Assembly: GCA_002331385.1 (NCBI GenBank)
Contig: DCYB01000001.1
Coordinates: forward strand, 496,001 to 560,000
DNA: 64,000 bases
Origin: Comamonadaceae bacterium UBA2121
GTDB taxonomy: Bacteria > Pseudomonadota > Gammaproteobacteria > Burkholderiales > Burkholderiaceae_C
Reading direction: 5' to 3'
The first letter of the stretch is position 1. Each line of letters starts with the position of its first letter. Shown here piece after piece: positions 15,212-23,426 of this stretch. A model generated the notes under the pieces. It did no database searches and was not told the origin of the DNA. It saw only the letters and a program-made list of their open reading frames with translations. The position numbers were made by a program, and so were the translations under genes.

Positions 15212-15352
15212 ATGTCCACAGAGAAACCGCAGCCGGCGCCCGAAAAGCCCGAGCCAGAAATCGTGCTTCCTGATCCGCACGAGCCGGAGTTGCCGACGCC
15301 CATCACGGAAGACGAACCCGAGCAACGCCCACCACATGTGCCTGGCGCATAA
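15212..15352 (+). CDS. Small acidic Pro/Glu-rich protein, 46 aa
   Basis: A perfect AAGGAGG (15199-15205) six bases before the ATG strongly supports translation. The product is almost entirely Pro, Glu and Asp (PAPEKPEPEIVLPDPHEPELP) and is probably disordered. No family is recognised. It sits between the tandem repeats and the SRAP gene, with only 22 bases to the latter, so the two may be co-transcribed. Confidence 0.65.
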   Translation: MSTEKPQPAPEKPEPEIVLPDPHEPELPTPITEDEPEQRPPHVPGA

Positions 15353-15374
15353 CGTCCCTGACGAATAACGCGCC

Positions 15375-16073
15375 ATGTGCAATCGCTACTACGCACCGGG
15401 CGAGCGCGAGATCGAGGAGTTCTGGGCCGTTGGCCGTCAGAACCCGCAGCGTTGGTGGGACGACGCCCTGCGCGAGATCTTCCCGCGTGCGCAAGGCCCG
15501 TTCATTCGGCGCAATCCGCACGACGCCGGCTATTCCCGCGAGGCCGTAGTCGGCCAATGGGGACTGATCCCGTGGTTTGCCAAAGAGGCGCGACTGAAAT
15601 ATCCCACCAACAATGCGCGCGCTGAAGAGTTGGCCCACAAGGCGAGCTTCAAGCAGCCGTGGGCACGCGGTCAGCGCTGCGTCATTCCAGCCACTTCGTT
15701 TGACGAGCCCAATTGGGAGTCCGGCAAAAACGTGTGGTGGCGTTTCGAGCGCGCCGATGGCCAGCCGTGGAGTCTGGCGGGCTTGTGGAATGCGTGGACC
15801 GATCCCGCGACCGGCGAAGTGCGGGAGAGCTACACCATGTTGACGCTCAACGCCGATGCGCACCCGCTGATGCGCAGGATGCACAAGCCCGACCCCGCCT
15901 TGCCCGCCGAGCGGCAAGATAAGCGCTCGGTCATTCCGATTGCAGCAGGCGACGTGGACGCCTGGCTGAGCGGCACGGTGCAGCAGGCGCAGGATCTGCT
16001 GCGCCTACCCGCAGCAGATCATTTCATCGCCGGGCCCGTGCCAAGCCATGGAGCGAGCCGGGCGAGCGCGTGA
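15375..16073 (+). CDS. SRAP-domain protein (YedK/HMCES family)
   Basis: A 232-residue SRAP protein. Cys2, exposed after Met removal, is the residue that forms a thiazolidine crosslink with abasic sites in single-stranded DNA. Other family signatures are WGLIPWFAK, NNARAEE, RCVIPATSFDE and the near-C-terminal LTLNADAHPLMRRMHKP containing the catalytic His. It should shield abasic sites during replication. It is a normal-length chromosomal gene convergent with the next one. Confidence 0.93.
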   Translation: MCNRYYAPGEREIEEFWAVGRQNPQRWWDDALREIFPRAQGPFIRRNPHDAGYSREAVVGQWGLIPWFAKEARLKYPTNNARAEELAHKASFKQPWARGQRCVIPATSFDEPNWESGKNVWWRFERADGQPWSLAGLWNAWTDPATGEVRESYTMLTLNADAHPLMRRMHKPDPALPAERQDKRSVIPIAAGDVDAWLSGTVQQAQDLLRLPAADHFIAGPVPSHGASRASA

Positions 16074-16077
16074 CGCA

Positions 16078-16950
16078 TCAATACGTCTGGGTGATGCCAG
16101 TGCGCGCAAAGTGGGAGTTCTCGCACATGCCGAGGGCCTGCTTGTAGAGCTTGTGCGCCTCTGCCTTGTTGTGCTCAATCACCCTGGCATGACTGGCGCG
16201 CGCCATCACGATGTTGTAGGCCAGATAGTGCGCGGCCTCTTTGTGCAAGGATTTCGACGCCTGCTTCACCATGTCATCGAGCAACTCGAAGGAGCCGCCC
16301 CAGCGCGGACTCAGATAGTTGACGGCGTTGATGCGCGCCCCCATGTTCTTCGGATCCACCTTGTTGGCCAGTTCCAGCCATTGCTGCGTATCGCGTCCAC
16401 CTGCCTCGCCGAGCGTGGCCGACAGCACCATCATCGTGACGTGAGGAAGTGCGGAGGTGGGGTCCAGCTCCATCGCCTTGAGCAGGTGCTTTTGTGCGCG
16501 CTCACTGTGCTTGCGCATGTCCTGAAGATTGGTCTCGGAGAGTGAAGAGACGGGCCCGCTGCCGCGCGCTTCGCTGTACATGCCTTCGTAGTAATCCGCT
16601 GCGAACATCTGCGCGAAGAACGAATCGGGCCGCTCGTCCAGCCACATGCGCATGAGTGTTTCGCGCCGTCCGCCCAGGTAGCTGATCGTGCGCGAGGTGC
16701 GCCGCATGGTCAGCAGGTCGCCGCCCGGGCGCGAGAGGTTTTTCTTGTGTGCCTGCGCAAGCTGCTTGTCCAAGGCCTTGAACTTGAACTCCAGCATCAG
16801 ATTGGCGTCGTCCGCATCCGCCAACTCTGCCACTTGTAACGGCACCAGCGGACACTCTTGCGCCCACACCATCGTGGACGCCAGGAGGCCTGAAGCCATG
16901 GCGACGCGCGCCAGAAGACGAGGAAAAGCCATTCCCATTTGCGATTTCAA
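16078..16950 (-). CDS. Secreted TPR-like protein, possible DUF4034
   Basis: A 290-residue protein with a Sec signal ending near AQA/AQE (SGLLASTMVWAQ), so it is periplasmic or secreted. The mature part is helical with TPR-like spacing (AQKHLLKAMELDPTSALPHV, WLELANKVDPKNMGARI, AEAHKLYKQALGM). YLSPRWGGSFELLDDMV resembles DUF4034 proteins. The role is unknown. It ends five bases from the convergent SRAP gene. Confidence 0.75.
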   Translation of the reverse strand: MKSQMGMAFPRLLARVAMASGLLASTMVWAQECPLVPLQVAELADADDANLMLEFKFKALDKQLAQAHKKNLSRPGGDLLTMRRTSRTISYLGGRRETLMRMWLDERPDSFFAQMFAADYYEGMYSEARGSGPVSSLSETNLQDMRKHSERAQKHLLKAMELDPTSALPHVTMMVLSATLGEAGGRDTQQWLELANKVDPKNMGARINAVNYLSPRWGGSFELLDDMVKQASKSLHKEAAHYLAYNIVMARASHARVIEHNKAEAHKLYKQALGMCENSHFARTGITQTY

Positions 16951-17454
16951 GTAACCCCCTCTCGAATATGATTTTTCGCTTATGCTTGTAACCGAGAACG
17001 ATTATTACTTTCAGATTCAAGCATTTACTTAATCGTCCTCAAAGTTGGCACGCCACCGCAGTACCATTTGCAATGATTCCGTGGGTTGAATAGGCACAGC
17101 GTGCATGACCTCCTACGAACCCATTCAGGCACTGGCATCGCATCGCCAGTCCACGGCAGGTCATGCCCCGCTGCCCGATCCGGGCCACAGGGCGATGCGT
17201 GCAGGCATTGCATGGCAGCAGGTACTTACCCGCATCGGCCACCGCAAATGAGTGGTTTATGCAAGAATCAAATACAGAAAATGCCAAAAGCTCATTGGCC
17301 GATCAATTTAATCAGTGTATTAATACTTTCTTAATACTTTAAATTGATAATAGAAAGTTTATATAAAATTAATCACTTATACTTAGTTGATTTGGATCAA
17401 GATTGAGCTCTTGGCCAAAATCAATTACTCACAAATGCTATTTATATTGCCTCT
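16951..17454. other. Long intergenic region ahead of the ttr operon
   Basis: About 500 bases without a gene. The second half (17290-17450) is strongly AT-rich, holds the FNR box at 17387-17400, and should contain the ttr promoter. Repeated TTAATACTTT and related A/T tracts (17316-17341) could bend DNA. The first half shows no convincing signal. Confidence 0.5.
17387..17400 (+). promoter_or_regulatory. FNR/Anr box upstream of ttrB
   Basis: TTGAT-TTGG-ATCAA is an exact match to the FNR consensus TTGAT-N4-ATCAA. It lies 55 bases before the ttrB start codon. This predicts oxygen-dependent activation of the operon. Confidence 0.85.
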
Positions 17455-18240
17455 ATGGCAAACATAAATCGCATATTCAAAACCCCCGGTGAGCAACGGA
17501 GCAAACGCACCTTTCTGCAGGAACTGGTAGCGGTTGCCACGTCGTTTGGTCTCGCGGCAACGGCCGCTCCCGCTCAGGCAAACCCGCTGAATCCGGGCCA
17601 GCCGCCGCGTCGTCCCGGTATGCAGGGCAAGCGTTTCGGCATGCTGGTGGACATGCGCAAGTGCATTGGCTGCCAGGCCTGCACGGTGAGCTGCTCGGTG
17701 GAGAACCAGCCCCCGATCGGGCAGTTCCGCACCACGGTGCTGCAATACGAAATCGACAAGCCCGACGGCAGCGCCCCTGCCATGGTGAGCCTGCCGCGTC
17801 TTTGCAACCATTGCGACAACCCGCCCTGCGTGCCCGTCTGCCCGGTGCAGGCGACGTTCCAGCGCGACGACGGCATCGTGCTCGTGGATAACGAGCGTTG
17901 CGTGGGCTGCGGCTACTGCGTTCAGGCCTGCCCTTACGACGCACGTTTCATCAACCACGAAACGCAGACGGCCGACAAGTGCACGTTCTGCGAGCACCGT
18001 CTGGAAGCGGGTCTGCTGCCCGCATGCGTGGAAAGCTGCGTGGGCGGCGCGCGCGTGATCGGCGATCTGAACGACCAGGGCAGCGAGATCAATCAGCGCA
18101 TGGCCGAGCACAAGGACGAGATCAAGGTGCTCAAGCCCGGCATGAACACCGCGCCGCGCGTTTTCTACATCGGTCTGCCGGACGAATTCGTCAACGGCAT
18201 TGATGGTCAGGCCAGCGTGCGTCTGGTGTCGGACCACTGA
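17455..18240 (+). CDS. ttrB: Tetrathionate reductase iron-sulfur subunit B
   Basis: A 261-residue periplasmic ferredoxin-like subunit with four Cys clusters for [4Fe-4S] centres: CIGCQACTVSC, CNHCDNPPCVPVC, CVGCGYCVQAC and CTFCEHRLEAGLLPACVESC. It carries electrons from the membrane subunit to TtrA. The N-terminus SKRTFLQ before a hydrophobic stretch ending AQA is a twin-arginine signal with Lys-Arg in place of Arg-Arg; Salmonella TtrB is the known example of such a variant, which supports the assignment. It is first in ttrBCA and lies just downstream of an FNR box. Confidence 0.88.
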   Translation: MANINRIFKTPGEQRSKRTFLQELVAVATSFGLAATAAPAQANPLNPGQPPRRPGMQGKRFGMLVDMRKCIGCQACTVSCSVENQPPIGQFRTTVLQYEIDKPDGSAPAMVSLPRLCNHCDNPPCVPVCPVQATFQRDDGIVLVDNERCVGCGYCVQACPYDARFINHETQTADKCTFCEHRLEAGLLPACVESCVGGARVIGDLNDQGSEINQRMAEHKDEIKVLKPGMNTAPRVFYIGLPDEFVNGIDGQASVRLVSDH

Positions 18241-18257
18241 ACGGAAAGGAGCGTCTT

Positions 18258-19304
18258 ATGCAAATCATCGAACTGCTCACTCCGCATTACGAGTCGGCCT
18301 GGCTGCCATGGGCCGTGCAGTATTTCTTCCTCGTCGGCATGGCCACGGGGGCCGCGCTGTTGGCGAGTTGGGGCACGTGGGCGCCTGCGCACCGCGCCGC
18401 CGCCAAGGCGTTGCCGCTGGCGATCATCCTGCTGGCCGTGACCGGCATTGCCGCGCCCGTGTCGCTGCTGGCCGACCTGCACCAGCCAGCACGTTTCTGG
18501 CACTTCTACGCACATTTCACGCCGTGGTCGTGGATGTCGGTCGGCGCATTGCTGCTGCCAGTGTTCGTCGGCCTGTCGATGGCGCTGTGCGCTGCGTGGT
18601 GGCTGGGCAAGCATCAATGGATGCGCCTGATCGCCATTGGTCTGGTGATCTCCACGCTGACCATCGTGGCCTACACCGGCGCAGAAATCGCCGTGGTGCG
18701 TGCACGTCCGCTGTGGTCCAACCCCTGGGTGCCGGTGAACCTGGCGCTGACCGCATGGCTCGCCGCCGTCGGCGCGATGCTGATCCTCACGCTGTGGGTG
18801 CCCGCTGGCCGCAACGTGGAAGTGCGCGCATGGCTGGGCAAGCTCGGCCTGTTCCTGAGCCTTGCGCTGCTGGTCGTGGCCTGCATCTGGATGGGCTCGG
18901 GCATGGTGCTGAAGACGCCTTCGTTCCAGAGCGCCATGCGTCTGTATGACCTGTTCCCGGTCTGGCGCATCAGCCTGTGGCTGTCGGTGATTCTGGGTGC
19001 CATCGTGCTGTACCTGTGGTTCAAGCCGCAAACATGGCTGCACTCCAGAGGCCTGACCGTCGCACTCGGCGTGGCCGCATGTGCTGCTGCCTGGGGCTTC
19101 CGCTGGGCCCTGTTCATGGGCGTGCAGGGCGTGCCCAAGTACGGCGCTGGCCTGTATGTCTATCACATGCCACTGGGCGGTGATGGCCTCATGGGCGTGC
19201 TCGGTGTGTTCGGGCTGTGCATTGCATTGCTGACTCTGGTGCTGTGGGCGCTGGAGTTGTGGCCCAGCCGCCGCGAGCCTTCGTCACCACTCGCCGCCGC
19301 CTGA
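18258..19304 (+). CDS. ttrC: Tetrathionate reductase membrane subunit C (NrfD family)
   Basis: A 348-residue NrfD-type integral membrane protein with about nine hydrophobic segments, the first being AVQYFFLVGMATGAALLAS. It should oxidise quinol in the membrane and pass electrons to TtrB. It starts 17 bases after ttrB with AAAGGAG upstream. The order B-C-A is that of tetrathionate reductase operons. Generic NrfD/PsrC members look alike, so the specific name rests on its neighbours. Confidence 0.87.
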   Translation: MQIIELLTPHYESAWLPWAVQYFFLVGMATGAALLASWGTWAPAHRAAAKALPLAIILLAVTGIAAPVSLLADLHQPARFWHFYAHFTPWSWMSVGALLLPVFVGLSMALCAAWWLGKHQWMRLIAIGLVISTLTIVAYTGAEIAVVRARPLWSNPWVPVNLALTAWLAAVGAMLILTLWVPAGRNVEVRAWLGKLGLFLSLALLVVACIWMGSGMVLKTPSFQSAMRLYDLFPVWRISLWLSVILGAIVLYLWFKPQTWLHSRGLTVALGVAACAAAWGFRWALFMGVQGVPKYGAGLYVYHMPLGGDGLMGVLGVFGLCIALLTLVLWALELWPSRREPSSPLAAA

Positions 19305-19414
19305 TGGCAAGCACCCATCTCCATGAATGACGGCTGAGGGCGCAGCCACAACGCCCACCCCACGCGCCGCGCTTGCCCTTGCGGGCAGCCCGGTCACTGG
19401 AAACGGAAAAGATC

Positions 19415-22400
19415 ATGACTGACAAGAAAACCCATCCCGCCAACGCCAACGAAAAAGACGCCGCCAACAACAGCCGCCGCACGCTGCTGCGCACCGGCCT
19501 GGTGGCAGGCGGCATGACCGCCTTCGCCGCTGGCTATGGCGAAACCCTCGTGCGCGGCGCCAAGGGCCTGGTGAAAGGCACCTCCGGCGTTGCCACCGCC
19601 AGCGCCACGCGCGGCAACTCGCTGGTGCCGGAATTCCGCATCGACCCCGTCACCGGCCTGCTGGACACCCAGCCCGGCCAGACCGTGAGCCCATCGAGCT
19701 GCCTTGGCTGCTGGACACAATGCGGCGTGCGTGTGCGCGTGGACAACCAGTCCAACCGCATCATCCGCATCGCCGGCAATCCCTACCACCCGCTGGCCAC
19801 GACTCGCCCCGCGCCCATGGAAACACCGGTGCGCGAGGTCTACGCCATGCTCGGCGGTGACAACGGCCTCGAGGGCCGCGCCACATCGTGCGCACGCGGC
19901 TCCTCGATGCTGGAGCACCAGACCGCGCCGCACCGCGTGCTCACACCGCTCAAGCGCGTGGGCAAGCGCGGCTCGGGTCAGTGGAAGAGCATTTCGTTCG
20001 AGCAACTGATCAAGGAAATCTGCGACGGCGGCGACCTGTTCGGCGAAGGCCACGTGGACGGCTTGCGCGCCATCCGCGACGTGCAGACGCTGATCGATCC
20101 CGAGAACCCCGAATACGGCCCCAAGGCCAACCAGTTGCTGGTGACTGACGCCTCCAACGAAGGCCGCACGCCGCTGCTCAAGCGCTTTGCCGGTCAGGCG
20201 TTCGGTACGGTCAACGTGGCCAATCACGGTGCATATTGCGGTCAGTCGTATCGCGTGGGTACGGCGGCGGCGCTGGGCAACATTCCCGGCATGCCACACG
20301 GCAAGCCTGACTGGAAGAACTCGCGTTTTGGTCTCTTCATCGGCACCGCGCCCGCACAGGCGGGCAACCCGTTCCAGCGTCAGGGCCGCGAGCTTGCGGA
20401 AGCCCGTTCGCGCGAAGAGAACACCTACCAATACGTCGTCGTTTCGCCGCTGCTGCCGACCTCGTCCAGCCACGCATCGGGCGACAACAACCGCTGGCTG
20501 CCAATCAAGCCTGGCACCGACCTCGCGTTGGCGCTGGCGATGATCCGCTGGATCTTCGACAACGAGCGCTACGACGCCAAGTTCCTCGCACAGCCCGGCC
20601 CCGCCGCCATGGCCGCTGCAGGTGAATCGTCGTGGAGCAACGCCACCCACCTGCTCGTCAACGATCCGAAGCACCCGCGTTTCGGCCAGTTCCTGCGTGG
20701 TGCCGACATGGGCTGGCCCATGCCCGCGCCGGTCGATGAAAAGACACCGGCAGAAGATGTGTACGTGGTGCGCCTGGCCGACGGCAAGCTGGCACCGCAC
20801 ACCACGGACCAACCCGCCGAACTGTTCGTGGAAATGCAGTTCACTCCCGTGGCGCGCGAAGGCGAAGCAGCCCCCGCAGAAATGCCCGTGTGCACCTCGC
20901 TGGTGAAGCTGCGCGAAGAAGCGGGCCGCAAGTCGCTGCAGGAATACTCGGACATCTGCGGCGTGCCCGTGGCCGAGATCGAAGCGCTCGCCAAGGAGTT
21001 CACCAGCCAAGGCAAGCAGGCCGTTGCCAACTCGCACGGCGGCACGATGAGCGGCTCCGGCTTCTACACCGCCTACGCGATTGCCATGCTCAACAACCTC
21101 ATCGGCAACCTCAACGTGAAGGGCGGCTGGGTCATGGACGCAGGCCCCTTCGGCCCGTTCGGCCCCGGTCCGCGCTACAACTTCGCGCAGTTCGAAGGCG
21201 CGGTCAAGCCCAAGGGCGTGGCGCTCTCGCGCACACGGTTCCCGTATGAGAAGACGAGCGAATTCAAGCGCAAGAAGGAAGCCGGGCAGAACCCCTACCC
21301 CGCCAAGGCACCGTGGTATCCCGCGCCCGGCGGCATGAGCAGCGAAATGCTGGCCGCCGGCATGCTCGGCTACCCCTACCCGGTGAAGGCGTGGATCAAC
21401 CACATGAGCAACCCGGTGTACGCGATCTGCGGTTTCGAGAACGCTCTGGTCGACGCCGTGAAAGACCCGAAGAAGCTGCCGCTGTTCGTCTCGGTGGACC
21501 CGTTCATCAACGAGACCTCGGCACTGGCCGACTACATCGTGCCCGACACCGTGACCTACGAAAGTTGGGGCATTGGCGCGCCGTGGGCCGACGTGGTCGC
21601 CAAGTCCAGCACCGTGCGCTGGCCCACCGTGGAGTCCGCCACGGCCAAGACCGCTGATGGCAAGCCCATCAGCTTCGAGAGCTTCATCTTTGCCGTGGCC
21701 AAGGAGCTGCAACTGCCCGGCTTTGGCAAGAACGCTATGTCCACCAAGGAAGGCGAACCGCTCGATCTGGAAAGCGCGGAAGACTTCTACCTGCGCGGCA
21801 TGTGCAACATCGCCTATCAGGCGGGCAAGCCCGTGCCCGAGGCGTCGGACGACGACATCGCCATCACCGGCGTGGCGCGTTGGATGCCTGACGTGGAAAA
21901 GCGCGTCAAGCCCGAAGAAGTGCGTCGCGTCGCCATGGTGATGACGCGCGGTGGCCGCTTCGACAAGGTGGAGGACGCGTGGAAGGACGACCACATCAAG
22001 GCCGCCCACAAGTTCCCCGTGCAGATCTGGCACGAAGGTCTGGCCAAGATGCGCCACTCCATGACCGGCGAGCGCTACAGCGGTTGCCCAACGTGGTACC
22101 CCACACGCTTTGCCGACGGCAGCGCCATGCGCGAGCATTTCCCGGAAAAGGACTGGCCGCTGTCGATGAGCTCCTACAAGTCCAACCTGATGAGCTCCAT
22201 GTCGATCGCCGCCTCGCGCCTGCGTCAGGTGCACCCGCACAACCCGGTGTCGATCAACCGCGAAGATGCCGAGGCACTCGGCATCCGCAACGGCGATCAC
22301 ATCGAAGTGACCACCCCCGGCGGCAGCCTGCAAGGCGTGGCGCTGGTGCGCAGCGGCATCGTCAAGGGCGCGATCGCGATCGAGTATGGCTACGGTCACA

Positions 22401-22594
22401 AGCAACTGGGTGCCGCCCCGCAGTCCGTGGACGGCAAGAACATGCATGTGAACCGGCAGCACGGCAACGGCGTGAACCTGAACTATCTGGGCTTTGCCGA
22501 CCCCACCCGTCCTGCCAAGGACAATGTGTGGATCGACTGGGTGTCCGGCGCCGTCGTGCGCCAAGCCCTGCCGGTGAAAATCCGCCGCGTCTGA
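19415..22594 (+). CDS. ttrA: Tetrathionate reductase catalytic subunit A (molybdopterin)
   Basis: A 1059-residue molybdopterin oxidoreductase exported by Tat: R21-R22 in SRRTLLR precede a hydrophobic stretch. SSCLGCWTQCGVRVRVDN is the N-terminal Cys-rich motif for the [4Fe-4S] centre, followed by RIAGNPYHPLA. The MPT-binding and dinucleotide domains follow, and the C-terminal cap contains VSINREDAEALGIRNGDHIEVTTPGG. It reduces tetrathionate to thiosulfate in anaerobic respiration. The start at 19415 gives a normal Tat n-region. The large size and ttrBC neighbours favour TtrA over polysulfide or arsenate reductases. Confidence 0.87.
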   Translation: MTDKKTHPANANEKDAANNSRRTLLRTGLVAGGMTAFAAGYGETLVRGAKGLVKGTSGVATASATRGNSLVPEFRIDPVTGLLDTQPGQTVSPSSCLGCWTQCGVRVRVDNQSNRIIRIAGNPYHPLATTRPAPMETPVREVYAMLGGDNGLEGRATSCARGSSMLEHQTAPHRVLTPLKRVGKRGSGQWKSISFEQLIKEICDGGDLFGEGHVDGLRAIRDVQTLIDPENPEYGPKANQLLVTDASNEGRTPLLKRFAGQAFGTVNVANHGAYCGQSYRVGTAAALGNIPGMPHGKPDWKNSRFGLFIGTAPAQAGNPFQRQGRELAEARSREENTYQYVVVSPLLPTSSSHASGDNNRWLPIKPGTDLALALAMIRWIFDNERYDAKFLAQPGPAAMAAAGESSWSNATHLLVNDPKHPRFGQFLRGADMGWPMPAPVDEKTPAEDVYVVRLADGKLAPHTTDQPAELFVEMQFTPVAREGEAAPAEMPVCTSLVKLREEAGRKSLQEYSDICGVPVAEIEALAKEFTSQGKQAVANSHGGTMSGSGFYTAYAIAMLNNLIGNLNVKGGWVMDAGPFGPFGPGPRYNFAQFEGAVKPKGVALSRTRFPYEKTSEFKRKKEAGQNPYPAKAPWYPAPGGMSSEMLAAGMLGYPYPVKAWINHMSNPVYAICGFENALVDAVKDPKKLPLFVSVDPFINETSALADYIVPDTVTYESWGIGAPWADVVAKSSTVRWPTVESATAKTADGKPISFESFIFAVAKELQLPGFGKNAMSTKEGEPLDLESAEDFYLRGMCNIAYQAGKPVPEASDDDIAITGVARWMPDVEKRVKPEEVRRVAMVMTRGGRFDKVEDAWKDDHIKAAHKFPVQIWHEGLAKMRHSMTGERYSGCPTWYPTRFADGSAMREHFPEKDWPLSMSSYKSNLMSSMSIAASRLRQVHPHNPVSINREDAEALGIRNGDHIEVTTPGGSLQGVALVRSGIVKGAIAIEYGYGHKQLGAAPQSVDGKNMHVNRQHGNGVNLNYLGFADPTRPAKDNVWIDWVSGAVVRQALPVKIRRV

Positions 22595-22640
22595 CGTGCG
22601 AACACAGGACGGAACAACGCTTCCGTCTCTTGCCCTCCAT

Positions 22641-22673
22641 CCCCGCAAGCCTTGGCTGCTTGCGGGGATTTTT
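22641..22673 (+). terminator. Terminator of the ttr operon
   Basis: CCCCGCAAGC pairs perfectly with GCTTGCGGGG across a 7-base loop, followed by ATTTTT. It separates ttrA from the two-component genes. Confidence 0.92.
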
Positions 22674-22745
22674 CGCGTCGGCAATCCCCTTGTAGTGCCA
22701 CCGAGTACGGCAGCAATCGCCATAGAATCGCCGCAAGAGGACCCC

Positions 22746-23426
22746 ATGCATATCCTGATTGTGGAAGACAACTCGCTGGTCGCGAGCGGCGTGCGCAGCG
22801 GCCTGATGCTGAGCGGCTTCACCTGCGACATTGCCGACAGCGTAGCCACCGCACGCCACTACATCGACAACGGCCACTTCGATGCTTGCGTGCTCGACCT
22901 GGGTCTGCCGGACGGTGACGGCATCGAGTTGCTCCAGCAATGGCGCGACAACGCGCTCGACCTGCCGGTGCTCATCCTCACCGCACGTGACACCATGGAC
23001 GACAAGGTGCGCGGCTTCCAGAGCGGCAGCGACGACTACCTGACCAAGCCGTTTGAGCTGCAAGAGTTGGTGCTGCGGCTGCAAGCGCTGCTGCGGCGCG
23101 CGCGTGGCAAGGCGACCGATCTGGTGCAACTGGGCGATGTGCAGATCAACACCGCCACCGGCGACGTCCTGCGCGGCGGCGAGCGCGTCGAATTGTCGCG
23201 GCGCGAATGGACGCTGCTGTCCGCGCTGCTCCAATCTCGCGGGCGTGTGCTCAGCACCGCGCAACTGCACGACAGCCTGTACGGTTTTGATCTGGAGGTC
23301 GGCAGCAACACCGTGAATGTCCACGTCCACCATCTGCGCCGCAAGCTCGGCAACGACGTGGTGGAGACCGTGCGCGGCATGGGCTTCCGGCTCGGTGCGC
23401 GCTATTGCGAGGGAGGCAGCACATGA
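22746..23426 (+). CDS. OmpR/QseB-family response regulator
   Basis: A 226-residue regulator. The receiver domain has the acidic pocket E7-D8, phosphoacceptor D51 (CVLDLGLPDGDG), Thr in LILTARD and Lys in DYLTKPF. The C-terminal winged helix is of OmpR type (LSRREWTLLSALLQSRGRVLS... NTVNVHVHHLRRKLG). It overlaps the sensor kinase gene by ATGA. It follows the ttr terminator, so a link to tetrathionate is possible but unproven; known TtrR is of a different (LuxR-like) type. Confidence 0.93.
   Translation: MHILIVEDNSLVASGVRSGLMLSGFTCDIADSVATARHYIDNGHFDACVLDLGLPDGDGIELLQQWRDNALDLPVLILTARDTMDDKVRGFQSGSDDYLTKPFELQELVLRLQALLRRARGKATDLVQLGDVQINTATGDVLRGGERVELSRREWTLLSALLQSRGRVLSTAQLHDSLYGFDLEVGSNTVNVHVHHLRRKLGNDVVETVRGMGFRLGARYCEGGST

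Noticed and set aside
13916..15382. 488-residue frame antisense to the PLP enzyme
   Set aside because: Shadow of metC; crosses the tandem repeats and has low-complexity sequence.
19394..22849. Very long open frame antisense to ttrA
   Set aside because: GC-rich codon bias in ttrA keeps the opposite strand open; the translation is His/Gly/Ala-rich without domain motifs, while ttrA has clear cofactor motifs.
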